64,000 nucleotides of DNA from Trichlorobacter thiogenes (GTDB lineage: Bacteria > Desulfobacterota > Desulfuromonadia > Geobacterales > Pseudopelobacteraceae). Location: positions 303,269-367,268 of the forward strand of contig NZ_FUWR01000001.1 of NCBI RefSeq assembly GCF_900167465.1. Direction: 5' to 3'. Position numbers and translations under genes: made by a program. Under the pieces are notes generated by a model that saw only the letters and a list, made by a program, of their open reading frames with translations, ran no database searches and was not told the DNA's origin. Positions 18,089 through 25,657 of the stretch are shown piece by piece; position 1 is the stretch's first letter; every line of letters starts with the position of its first letter.

Positions 18089-18364
18089 TCGGTAGGTCTT
18101 CTGGCTTGCGATTCATCCTCCGGGCGTCTTCCCAATCAAATGATCAGTGACGTTATTGCCCTTTGTCCTCGCTTACAGCGGCGGGTCCGCGGGGGATTCA
18201 TCCTGATTCCATATCAAGGCGCAAGCTTCGTTGGCTCGTCTTCGACTCCTCGACGTACTGCGTGTACGCCTGCGTCGTCGAATTCCTCGCCGCCTTGCTA
18301 TCATCCTTGATCTGAAATCAGGGGTACACCCCTCTTCCCTATCAAGCCCGTATGGGCACCGTGA
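18089..18364 (-). promoter_or_regulatory. Cobalamin riboswitch, distal copy, interrupted by a repeat element
   Basis: Minus strand: GGTGCCCATACGGGC, GGGAAGAGGGGTG, then a 121-bp palindromic insert, then AATCCCCCGCGGACCCGC, GTCACTG, GGGAAGACG, and AAGCCAGAAGACCTACC. Outside the insert it is almost identical to 3246-3409. A hairpin (CACTC..GAGTG, ACCCT..AGGGT) at about 18045-18080 and the terminator at 17979-18016 follow. The insert is in the hairpin loop between GGGGTG and AATCCCC. Confidence 0.88.
18202..18322. repeat. Palindromic repeat element, copy 2 (inside riboswitch)
   Basis: 121 bp bounded by CCTGATTCCATATCAAGG (18202-18219) and CCTTGATCTGAAATCAGG (18305-18322), an 18-bp inverted repeat with two mismatches. 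Its reverse complement aligns with 13810-13926. It replaces the short loop that the sister riboswitches carry at the same point. Confidence 0.88.
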
Positions 18365-18378
18365 TCCATGTATTTAAC

Positions 18379-18398
18379 TTCTGTCTGTTTTGACAGAA
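18379..18398. promoter_or_regulatory. Inverted repeat between divergent riboswitch array and GAF gene
   Basis: TTCTGTC-N6-GACAGAA, a perfect 7-bp inverted repeat, upstream of the distal riboswitch and within the region shared with the divergent gene at 18572. A related site lies at 3424-3444. It could be an operator for a regulator common to both arrays; unproven. Confidence 0.4.
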
Positions 18399-18571
18399 TA
18401 TGTGGTAGTAGCTTTTGCTCTTCCTCGCTTCCATTCGGTGTAGAAATGTCAGTAACAGATGCCAAGAAACCAGTTGGCTGTCAAGAATTTACTCAAAAGG
18501 TTGCGGTTGTTTTTTCACACTTCATACCGTACTATCCAGCATTAATTTGCAAAAACGTTTGGAGCTTACCC

Positions 18572-19552
18572 ATGGCATTACCGGCAAATATCCTTGTTGT
18601 TGACGATTCACTGGCAAACGGCAGCGTTATTGTTGATATCCTTGAGGCTCAGGGATATCTGGTGTCTGCCACCTCATCGGCTGAAGAGGCGATTCCGCTT
18701 TTCAATGAGCAGGATTTTGATCTGGTGCTGACCGGCCTGATGCTTTCCGGCATGAGCTGTTTCAATATGATGAAGGTGCTTAAGCGCCACAAGCCGGAGA
18801 TCGATGTTATTGTCCTTACCTCCAATGACTCAAGTTACAACATCATCAAGGCACTGCGTCTGGGGGTCTATGACTATATTGTCATGCCGCTGGATGATGA
18901 GAGTGTGCTGTATAATGTGATTGAAAAGGCCCTTGAAAAAAAGGAGCAATTGCGTAAAAGAGCGCATCTGCTTGGAGAACTAACCAGAAAAAACAATGGT
19001 TTGCAGGAAACGCTGGAGATGATGAAGTCTGCCAACCAGATCAGCGCGGCGCTTATGTCAACCTTCAGCGTGCCGGAGATCATGAAAAAGCTGGTGGAGC
19101 TGGTTACCGAGCATTTGCGGGCGCATCGTGGCTACCTGCTGCTGCTGGACAAGTCAGGCACGACCTTGCAGGCAAAGGTGGCTACCGGTCTGGACCCCCT
19201 CTATTCACAATACTATAGCCTGGCCTTGGGCAAGGGGATTTCCGGTAAGGTTGTTGAAGAGGGTAAGCCGTTGATTATCTGTGATATCACTGACGAGGGG
19301 TTTGTGGATTGCGTCAGGGAGGAAGACCCTGACGGCGCCATGCTGGCCGGTCCCAGCGTGCTTTCGGTGCCGCTGCGTGTGCAGGATAGGGTCGCCGGGG
19401 TTTTAACCATCTCCGGTGGTGTCAGTGGGGAACCGTTTCATAATGACCACCTGGAATTTCTCACCATGCTTTCTCGCTATGCAACCATCGCCCTGGCAAA
19501 TGCAGGTGTTGTCTATAACCTGAAAAAACAACTCGCCGCATCATCAGTATAA
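18572..19552 (+). CDS. Degenerate response-regulator receiver + GAF domain protein
   Basis: 326 residues: receiver fold (1-120), a short coiled coil (about 115-160), then a GAF domain (about 165-315; HRGYLLLLDKSGTTLQ, GKGISGKVVEEGKPLIICD). The acidic pair D11-D12 is kept, but the phospho-acceptor Asp is Gly (LVLTGLMLSG, G55), and the conserved Lys is Met (YIVMPLDD, M105), so ordinary phosphotransfer is unlikely. ATG 18572 follows GGAG by 7 nt; the longer frame from 18368 lacks such a site. It is divergent from the riboswitch array and 25 bp ahead of the cobalamin fusion gene. No kinase is adjacent. Confidence 0.85.
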   Translation: MALPANILVVDDSLANGSVIVDILEAQGYLVSATSSAEEAIPLFNEQDFDLVLTGLMLSGMSCFNMMKVLKRHKPEIDVIVLTSNDSSYNIIKALRLGVYDYIVMPLDDESVLYNVIEKALEKKEQLRKRAHLLGELTRKNNGLQETLEMMKSANQISAALMSTFSVPEIMKKLVELVTEHLRAHRGYLLLLDKSGTTLQAKVATGLDPLYSQYYSLALGKGISGKVVEEGKPLIICDITDEGFVDCVREEDPDGAMLAGPSVLSVPLRVQDRVAGVLTISGGVSGEPFHNDHLEFLTMLSRYATIALANAGVVYNLKKQLAASSV

Positions 19553-19576
19553 TCTGTTTGCCCATCCTGGCCTGAC

Positions 19577-22168
19577 ATGACCAACCAGAACCAACAACCG
19601 GTACGACATAGCCATGGCGGCAATCTGCGCTGTCTGAGCACCCTGTCAGGTATTCCCCAAACTGAACTGCTTGATTTTTCAGCTAATATCAACCCGCTGG
19701 GGCCGCCGGACTGGTTGCGGCCGCTGATTGAAAGCCGGATCAGTGATCTGATCCATTATCCTGACCCGGATGCAACCGAACTGGTTGAGGCGATAGCTGC
19801 CCTGCACCAGATACCGGCTGACCAGATCCTGGTGGGTAATGGCGCCACTGAACTGCTGCACCTGCTGCCCCGGGCGCTGGGCTGTTCCTCACTGCTGTTA
19901 CCAGTGCCCAGCTATGCGGATTATGAGGAACCGGCCCGGCTTTCCGGCCTGAGCATTGAGCAACTGCCACTCTCCCCTGATACCGGTTTTGTACTTGATC
20001 CAACCTGCCTTGTACCGTTCTTGAAGCCAGCCCAGCTGGTGCTGCTGGGCCAGCCCAATAATCCCACTGGTCGTACCTTTAATGCTGAAGCCCTGCGCCG
20101 GATTGCGCAGGAACATCCAGGCACCCTGTTTGTGGTGGATGAATCGTTCATCGGCTTTACCGACGGCAGCCAGAGCCTGCAGCAGAATCGTCCTGAAAAT
20201 GTCCTGATCCTGACTTCGTTGACTAAACTGTACGCCATTCCCGGTCTGCGTCTGGGCTACCTGACCGGCGCAACCGGGCATATCCAGCAGCTTAAAAACT
20301 ATCTGCCCAACTGGACCGTTAACAGCCTGGCCCAGGCAGTCGGGACGCGGGCTGTGCAGGATATGGATTACCTGCAGCGGACCCGCAGCTTTGTCATCCA
20401 ACAACGTGAGTCGCTGGTGGCTCTGCTGTCCTCCCTGCCCGGCCTGACGGTCTATCCCGGTGAGGCTAACTTCCTGCTGCTGCTGCTGGATCATGCGTCC
20501 CTACATGCACAACAGCTTGCCGATCAAGCCCTGCAGCAGGGGATCGCCCTGCGGGTCTGCAGTAATTTCAGCGGCCTTGATCAGCGTTACTTCCGTGTGG
20601 CCGTGCGGACTGAAGCGGAACAGCAACGGCTTGTTCATCTGCTGCGATCTGTGCTTGATCCGGCAAAAGTAGCGGTAATAAAGCCGAAAAACCCGGCGAT
20701 CATGTTTCAGGGCACTGGCTCCAATGCCGGCAAGAGCATCCTGACCACGGCGCTTTGCAGGATTCTGAGGCAGGATGGCCATGACGTGGCGCCATTCAAG
20801 GCCCAGAACATGTCGCTTAACTCCTTTGTGACCCGCCAGGGGGGCGAGATGGGGCGGGCCCAGGTGCTGCAGGCCCAGGCCTGTCGGCTTGAGCCGGATG
20901 TGCGGATGAATCCGGTGCTGCTCAAGCCCAACAGCGAGACCGGCTCCCAGGTGATCCTCTGCGGCAAGGCAGTGGGAACCACCCATTTTAAAGGTTATGC
21001 AGAGCAACGGGCTGAGATCTTCAAGACTGTACAACGCTGCTACGATGAGCTGTCCGCAGAGCATCAACTGATGGTGCTGGAAGGGGCAGGCAGTCCGGCC
21101 GAGGTCAACCTGAAGGCCAATGATATCGTCAACATGAGGATGGCGCAGTATGCCAATGCCCCGGTGCTGCTGGTGGGAGATATTGACCGGGGCGGCGTCT
21201 TCGCCTCCTTTGTGGGAACCATGGAGGTCTTGAACGAGGCAGAACGGGCCATGGTGGCCGGTTTTGTGATCAACCGCTTCCGGGGCGATGCAAGCCTGCT
21301 GGGGGATGCCCTTGAGTACACCCGCTTCCACACCGGTAAGCCGGTGCTGGGCACAATTCCCTACCTGCGGAACCTTGGCTTGCCGGAGGAGGATTCGGTC
21401 TCCTTTAAACAGGGGCTGTTACCGATTGGGGCAAAAGATACACAACTGGTTGATATTGCCGTGCTGGATCTGCCCCATATCTCTAACTTTACCGACCTTG
21501 ACCCGCTGGGGCTTGAGCCGGATGTGGGCCTGCGAATCGTGCGCACACTGGCAGAGCTTGGCCAGCCCGACGCCCTGATCATCCCCGGCAGTAAAAATAC
21601 CCTGGCTGACCTGGCCTGGCTGCAGCAGACCGGCTTGGCAGTAGGCATCCTTAATCTGGCACAGGCTGGACAGACTGAGATCATCGGCATCTGCGGCGGT
21701 TTCCAGCTGCTGGGTAACGGGATCAGCGATCCCTACGCCATTGAATCCGGGGCCGGGGAACAGCAGGGGCTGGGTCTGCTGGCGATAAACACGGTTATGG
21801 CTGAAGAAAAGACCACCCTGCAGACCCGTTGTCGCCATCTTCCTTCCGGCTGCATGCTTTCCGGCTATGAGATCCACCACGGCATCACCACTGCAGAAGG
21901 GGTTGAACCACTGATCACCGGGCAGGATGGTAGGTTGCTTGGGGTAGGCAGTAGCAGCGGTATAGTTTGGGGCAGTTACCTGCATGGGATCTTTGATGCT
22001 GATCCGTTCCGGCGCTGGCTGCTGGATCGGCTGCGGGGTCGTAAAGGCTGGCAGACAGATGGGTTGATCCGGGCCTGTTATGATCTGGAACCAGCGCTGG
22101 ATCGGCTGGCTGACTGCGTGCGGGGGAGTCTGGATATGAAGGCAATCTATCGGTTGTTGCGATTGTGA
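19577..22168 (+). CDS. Fused threonine-phosphate decarboxylase (CobD) - cobyric acid synthase (CobQ/CbiP)
   Basis: 863 residues joining two cobalamin-synthesis enzymes. Residues 1-360 are the PLP enzyme that makes (R)-1-amino-2-propanol phosphate: HGGNL (13-17), DFSANINPLG, LGQPNNPTGR, and the PLP lysine in TSLTKLYAIPGLRLGY (K217). Residues about 374-863 are glutamine-dependent cobyric acid synthase: an ATP site MFQGTGSNAGKS, DRGGVFASFVGTMEVL, and a GATase domain with nucleophile C706 (GICGGFQLLG) and GSYLHGIF. Both halves look full length with intact catalytic residues; the linker is only about 12 residues. The products feed the same pathway as CbiB (24000), which joins the aminopropanol phosphate to cobyric acid. 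Confidence 0.93.
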   Translation: MTNQNQQPVRHSHGGNLRCLSTLSGIPQTELLDFSANINPLGPPDWLRPLIESRISDLIHYPDPDATELVEAIAALHQIPADQILVGNGATELLHLLPRALGCSSLLLPVPSYADYEEPARLSGLSIEQLPLSPDTGFVLDPTCLVPFLKPAQLVLLGQPNNPTGRTFNAEALRRIAQEHPGTLFVVDESFIGFTDGSQSLQQNRPENVLILTSLTKLYAIPGLRLGYLTGATGHIQQLKNYLPNWTVNSLAQAVGTRAVQDMDYLQRTRSFVIQQRESLVALLSSLPGLTVYPGEANFLLLLLDHASLHAQQLADQALQQGIALRVCSNFSGLDQRYFRVAVRTEAEQQRLVHLLRSVLDPAKVAVIKPKNPAIMFQGTGSNAGKSILTTALCRILRQDGHDVAPFKAQNMSLNSFVTRQGGEMGRAQVLQAQACRLEPDVRMNPVLLKPNSETGSQVILCGKAVGTTHFKGYAEQRAEIFKTVQRCYDELSAEHQLMVLEGAGSPAEVNLKANDIVNMRMAQYANAPVLLVGDIDRGGVFASFVGTMEVLNEAERAMVAGFVINRFRGDASLLGDALEYTRFHTGKPVLGTIPYLRNLGLPEEDSVSFKQGLLPIGAKDTQLVDIAVLDLPHISNFTDLDPLGLEPDVGLRIVRTLAELGQPDALIIPGSKNTLADLAWLQQTGLAVGILNLAQAGQTEIIGICGGFQLLGNGISDPYAIESGAGEQQGLGLLAINTVMAEEKTTLQTRCRHLPSGCMLSGYEIHHGITTAEGVEPLITGQDGRLLGVGSSSGIVWGSYLHGIFDADPFRRWLLDRLRGRKGWQTDGLIRACYDLEPALDRLADCVRGSLDMKAIYRLLRL

Positions 22169-22202
22169 CCTGCATCCCGGTCACATCCTGTTTGGGAAGA
22201 TC

Positions 22203-22232
22203 ACCGGTTCACACGCACGCGCGTGAACCGGT
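22203..22232. terminator. Hairpin after CobD-CobQ fusion
   Basis: Perfect 10-bp inverted repeat ACCGGTTCAC/GTGAACCGGT with a GC-rich loop, 34 bp past the stop codon. No T tract follows, so it may be a factor-assisted terminator or a transcript-stabilising hairpin. Confidence 0.5.
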
Positions 22233-22252
22233 CAATAATGAGTTAAACGACT

Positions 22253-22939
22253 ATGAGACCAATTGACAAAAATTTAGCTGAATGGAAGTCTTCTCTTTGC
22301 GGATCTGTCGACGTCGGAGGTCTCTACTCTCGCAATGCTATTGCACACAAATGGAAAGCGCCATTTCGAAGCCTGACGCTTAGGGAAATTGTTGCATGGC
22401 GTACACAAGACCTTCTTGAACAGTCTTTGCTGCTTTATGACACGAATCACCTTCTTGGTGCACGAATCCTCCTAAGGTCAGCATTTGAAACTGTTTCGGT
22501 GTTGATCTACATAAATCAACTTACGCGGAAGGTTCTATCAGGAAAGCTAGATTTTCATGAGTTTTCGGAGAAAACCTCCATATTACTGCTTGGGTCTCGG
22601 GATAGTTCGACTATGCATAAGGCAATTAATATTGTCACAGTTATTGAGAAATGTGATGCGCGATACCCAGGCCTCAAAGATCTCTACGCTTCACTTTCAG
22701 AAAGCGCACATCCGAACTACGAGGGAACATGCATTGGCTATTCAGTTGTTGATAGAAAAAACTATATCACAACATTTTCAAACAGATGGAAGGCGTTGTA
22801 CAGCAAGAGCCACATCCAAAATATTGAACTTTGCACAACTGTATTTTACAGCGAGTACAACGAAGAATGGCCTGATGCTTTTGAAGATCTTGAACTATGG
22901 ATTACACAAAACGACGACAAACTTGAGGCAACTAAGTAG
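22253..22939 (+). CDS. Hypothetical protein, likely acquired
   Basis: 228 residues, not confidently recognised. Mostly helical and charged; RSAFETVSVLIYINQL and YASLSESAHPNYEG resemble the helical HEPN-like/DUF5677-type proteins often found near toxin or defence genes, but this is weak. Composition is clearly richer in A/T than the flanking cobalamin genes. It sits between cobD-cobQ and a VapBC pair, splitting the cobalamin genes, which suggests insertion by transfer. No signal peptide or membrane helix. Confidence 0.6.
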   Translation: MRPIDKNLAEWKSSLCGSVDVGGLYSRNAIAHKWKAPFRSLTLREIVAWRTQDLLEQSLLLYDTNHLLGARILLRSAFETVSVLIYINQLTRKVLSGKLDFHEFSEKTSILLLGSRDSSTMHKAINIVTVIEKCDARYPGLKDLYASLSESAHPNYEGTCIGYSVVDRKNYITTFSNRWKALYSKSHIQNIELCTTVFYSEYNEEWPDAFEDLELWITQNDDKLEATK

Positions 22940-23001
22940 GGTGTTTAGCTAGGTGGTGGCAGACGGGCTACGCTTCGCTTGCCGCTGCGCCCCCGGTCCG
23001 T

Positions 23002-23154
23002 TCACGGTAACGTTCCTTTTACCGCCACCTTTAGCAGCGCTTTATCAAAGGTAAGTAGGGTTTGTTTCTCCTGCAGAGAAGTGGCCGCCAGCAGGCAATC
23101 CACAGGATCAAGTGTTGTTCTCATAAAGAGACCAATATGCGGGAGTAGTACCGG
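23002..23154 (-). pseudogene. C-terminal remnant of a PIN-domain toxin
   Basis: Directly after the vapC stop, in a frame that reads PVLLPHIGLFMRTTLDPVD then CLLAATSLQEKQTLLTFDKA and a stop at 23002. The DP-x-D-C-L-L-A-A-T segment with a late FDKALLK strand is the C-terminal third of a VapC-type PIN domain, including one acidic active-site residue. The N-terminal two thirds are absent, so it is a decayed second toxin or an old recombination scar. Confidence 0.6.
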
Positions 23155-23550
23155 TTACCAGACAATCTGGATACCGCTGACGGCAGCCAGTTTTTTGTCC
23201 GATGTTACTAGCCGTGCCTTGTTCAATACAGCAGTTGCGGCAATCAAGCGATCTGCCGGGTCACCGTGGGGGCAGAAATCAGTCAGCACGCTTTTTGCGG
23301 CAATCTCCGGTGTGACGGGCTGCACTTTAATGGAGCGGGCTGCAAGTACAAGCTGGATAAAGGTCTTTGGATCAGTGCCCGGATCAATACGACCTTTGGA
23401 TATCAGCATGGCAATCTCCCATAGCGATATATCCGCACAGGCAAGCGTACCTGCCTTGTCAGCCTGCTTGATTGCGGTGATTGCCTTGGCACTGAGGCGT
23501 TCCGGGGTCAGTGCGTCAAAGATAAGGGCGCAGGTGTCAAGTATCAGCAC
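23155..23550 (-). CDS. vapC: PIN-domain ribonuclease toxin VapC
   Basis: 131 residues of a PIN fold: LILDTCAL (first catalytic Asp, residue 4), DISLWEIAML (Glu), and GDPADRLIAATA (later Asp). The quartet appears complete. It should cleave RNA when freed from its antitoxin. I chose GTG 23550, preceded by GGGAGG and overlapping the antitoxin stop by 14 bp; the longer frame from 23610 overlaps the antitoxin much more. Confidence 0.88.
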   Translation of the reverse strand: MLILDTCALIFDALTPERLSAKAITAIKQADKAGTLACADISLWEIAMLISKGRIDPGTDPKTFIQLVLAARSIKVQPVTPEIAAKSVLTDFCPHGDPADRLIAATAVLNKARLVTSDKKLAAVSGIQIVW

Positions 23551-23776
23551 GCTCTGCCTCCCATTCAGTATCAATCGGCGAAACCACATCGTCAACGCGG
23601 CAATGGGCACGAAGCGCCTGCAGTTGTTCCCGTGCGCTTAAGCGCGTATCCTCCGGTGGCACCAGTCGGGCAACTTCCCGACCTCTGGAGGTGAGAGAAA
23701 GACCTTCTCCCTGGCGGACCTTGCCCAGATATTCCGGGATATGTTTGCGAAACACCGTTACGGGTACTTGTTGCAT
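23537..23776 (-). CDS. vapB: Antitoxin of VapBC pair (Phd/YefM-like)
   Basis: 79 residues, MQQVPVTVFRKHIPEYLGKV then LTSRGREVARLVPPE, the N-terminal DNA-binding fold of Phd/YefM-type antitoxins; the acidic C-terminus would bind and block VapC. ATG 23776 follows GGGAG; the frame can extend to 23806 but without a better site. A perfect palindrome upstream (23801-23817) is the likely autoregulatory operator. Confidence 0.87.
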   Translation of the reverse strand: MQQVPVTVFRKHIPEYLGKVRQGEGLSLTSRGREVARLVPPEDTRLSAREQLQALRAHCRVDDVVSPIDTEWEAERADT

Positions 23777-23800
23777 GGCTGGCTCCCTTTGCTCATTGAT

Positions 23801-23817
23801 GTACACTTTAAGTGTAC
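23801..23817. promoter_or_regulatory. Palindromic operator of the VapBC operon
   Basis: GTACACTT-T-AAGTGTAC, a perfect 8-bp inverted repeat, 24 bp upstream of the antitoxin start. Type II antitoxins bind such sites to repress their own operon. The rest of 23818-23999 shows no gene; it ends in AATCCGCGTTATCCGCGT, a short direct repeat. Confidence 0.65.
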
Positions 23818-23999
23818 GTTAACTGGTTTGGATGGTCAATAGATTTGTGGTAACGACAGGACAAAATAGTAGTTGGACTGCACTGCCGGTTTTTCGACAA
23901 AGGTAATTTCTGAATCAAATTGCCGGGTCTGGGCCTTCGTTTTTTATCAATCTACGAAAATCCGTTCAATCCGCGTTATCCGCGTGCTATTAACAGTCT

Positions 24000-24947
24000 G
24001 TGATCCCTCTCTACCAACAAATACTGCTGGCGATTCTACTGGACCTACTGCTGGGTGATCCCCGTTGGCTGCCCCATCCGGTGCAGGGGATCGGCTGGCT
24101 GGCTCAGGGCTTAGAAGCACCGCTGCGTCGTTTGATTGCCAACCCCAAGCTTGCCGGTATCATTGCGGTGTTGCTGATGGTGGGCAGTACGGTGCTGATT
24201 GCCTTTGGGCTGTTGAAGGCTGCTGCTCTGCTGCATCCACTGGCCGGTGATGTCGTAGCAATACTGCTGCTGTACACCTGCTTTGCAACCCGCTCACTGC
24301 ATGACCATGCCCTGGCAGTCTATCGCCCGCTGAAGGCAGGTAATCAGACAGAGGCGCGGCAACGGGTCAGCTGGCTGGTGGGACGGGATACAGAACAGCT
24401 GGATGAGGCAGAGGTGACCCGCGCAGCAGTGGAGTCAGTGGCAGAGAATACGGTGGATGGCTGCACCGCGCCGTTGTTGTACGCCTGTCTGGCTGGGCCG
24501 CTGGGTGCGCTGGCCTACAAAGCGATCAGTACGCTTGATTCCACTTTTGGCTATAAGAATGAACAATATCTGCAGTTTGGCTGGGCATCAGCCCGGCTGG
24601 ATGATCTGGCAAATCTGATACCCAGCCGCCTGACCGCCCTGCTTACAGTTGCGGCAGCCTTTGTGCTACGGCTGCGTGCGGGCAATGCCTGGAGGATCTT
24701 TTGGCGGGACCGCCACAACCACCCCAGCCCCAACGGCGGGCATATCGAGGCTGCAGTGGCCGGAGCCCTGGGGGTGCAACTGGGTGGGGTTAACAGCTAC
24801 TTTGGCCAACCCAGTACCAGGCCGTTTATGGGTGATCCGCTGCAGCCTCTGGCAGCGCGGCATATCCTGCAGGCGGCACGGCTGATGTGGTTGAGCTATG
24901 GTCTGACAGCACTGCTGGGAATTGGAATACGATTACTGCTACGATAA
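24000..24947 (+). CDS. cbiB: Adenosylcobinamide-phosphate synthase CbiB
   Basis: 315 residues of an integral membrane enzyme that attaches aminopropanol phosphate to adenosylcobyric acid. Family motifs: LLDLLLGDPRWLPHPVQGIGWL (read in two parts, near residues 13-34), VAENTVDGCTAPLLYA, and STLDSTFGYKNEQY. The start is a GTG at 24000 with a weak site upstream. Together with the CobD-CobQ fusion it completes the late side-chain steps; the two are now separated by about 1.8 kb of foreign-looking genes. Confidence 0.94.
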   Translation: MIPLYQQILLAILLDLLLGDPRWLPHPVQGIGWLAQGLEAPLRRLIANPKLAGIIAVLLMVGSTVLIAFGLLKAAALLHPLAGDVVAILLLYTCFATRSLHDHALAVYRPLKAGNQTEARQRVSWLVGRDTEQLDEAEVTRAAVESVAENTVDGCTAPLLYACLAGPLGALAYKAISTLDSTFGYKNEQYLQFGWASARLDDLANLIPSRLTALLTVAAAFVLRLRAGNAWRIFWRDRHNHPSPNGGHIEAAVAGALGVQLGGVNSYFGQPSTRPFMGDPLQPLAARHILQAARLMWLSYGLTALLGIGIRLLLR

Positions 24948-24984
24948 AAACAAACGGCACCCAGGTTATCCGGATGCCGTTTGT
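24946..24984. terminator. Terminator between convergent cbiB and repeat-protein gene
   Basis: CAAACGGCA..TGCCGTTTG stem with a run of five Ts on the minus side (24946-24950). Serves mainly the minus-strand gene and may act on both. Confidence 0.75.
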
Positions 24985-25004
24985 GCATGATGCGCGGTAG
25001 AACC

Positions 25005-25631
25005 TTAATGCGGCAACATCTGACCAAAGGTATGGATACGGTGTGCGCCGCCGTGGATCTGCAGACCGCCTCCCTGGGAGCCGTCGTCAAAGATGGATGA
25101 ACCCAGCATGACGATCTTTTTGTTACCCATGTTCAGGTCATTATTCAGGGTAAGGGTCTGGCGGAAGTCAGGGTTGTCGTAGAAGATCGAACTGCCGTGC
25201 AGATGGACCCGGTTGGCACCGCCACGCAGGATCAGGCCGCCCCCTTGGGAACCGTCGTCGTAGATCGAAGAACCCTGCATGATGATTTTTTTACTGCCCA
25301 GATTCAGGTTGCTGCCGATGTTGATGGTCCCCTGACGGAACTCCGGCTGATCGTAGATGATCGGGTTGCCGTGCAGGTGAACCCGGTTGGCACCGCCACG
25401 GATAATCAGGCCGCCCCCCTGGGAGCCGTCGTCATAGATGGTTGAGCCGAGCATGATGATCCGGTGGTTGCCCATGTTGAGGTTGCCGTCGTCCTGCATA
25501 TAGGAGGCCAGCTGTTTCAGGCGCTGGATCTCATGGGGAGCAAAGGCGTCATGGGCCGCTCCTGCGGCAAAGACAGTCAGCAGGGTCACCAGAATACCGA
25601 TGATGAAGCTTTTTGCGTCAATGCTTTTCAT
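25005..25631 (-). CDS. Exported protein with three tandem glycine/aspartate-rich repeats
   Basis: 208 residues: a signal peptide (about 7-26, FIIGILVTLLTVFAAGAA), a short linker, then three repeats starting near residues 51, 109 and 166 (period 57-58). Each repeat has the shape LNMGNxxIxMxGSxI(Y/F)DDGS, then QGGGLxIxGGAxRxHxxG. The pattern suggests a beta-helix or stacked-sheet surface protein; I know no named family for it. It ends in FGQMLPH. Follows hldD by 26 bp on the same strand. Confidence 0.75.
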   Translation of the reverse strand: MKSIDAKSFIIGILVTLLTVFAAGAAHDAFAPHEIQRLKQLASYMQDDGNLNMGNHRIIMLGSTIYDDGSQGGGLIIRGGANRVHLHGNPIIYDQPEFRQGTINIGSNLNLGSKKIIMQGSSIYDDGSQGGGLILRGGANRVHLHGSSIFYDNPDFRQTLTLNNDLNMGNKKIVMLGSSIFDDGSQGGGLQIHGGAHRIHTFGQMLPH

Positions 25632-25657
25632 GATGGTTCCTCCTTTTGTACGTGGGT

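Noticed and set aside
18368-18571. Longer start of the GAF protein
   Set aside because: The added residues have no domain character and lie in the divergent promoter region; GGAG fits ATG 18572.
19898-21331. Long minus-strand open frames opposite the CobD-CobQ fusion
   Set aside because: They are frame shadows of a well-supported GC-rich gene; the peptides show no domain features.
25005-25631. DNA repeats considered as a possible CRISPR or satellite array
   Set aside because: The repeats are within one open frame and encode protein repeats; there are no spacers of uniform size.
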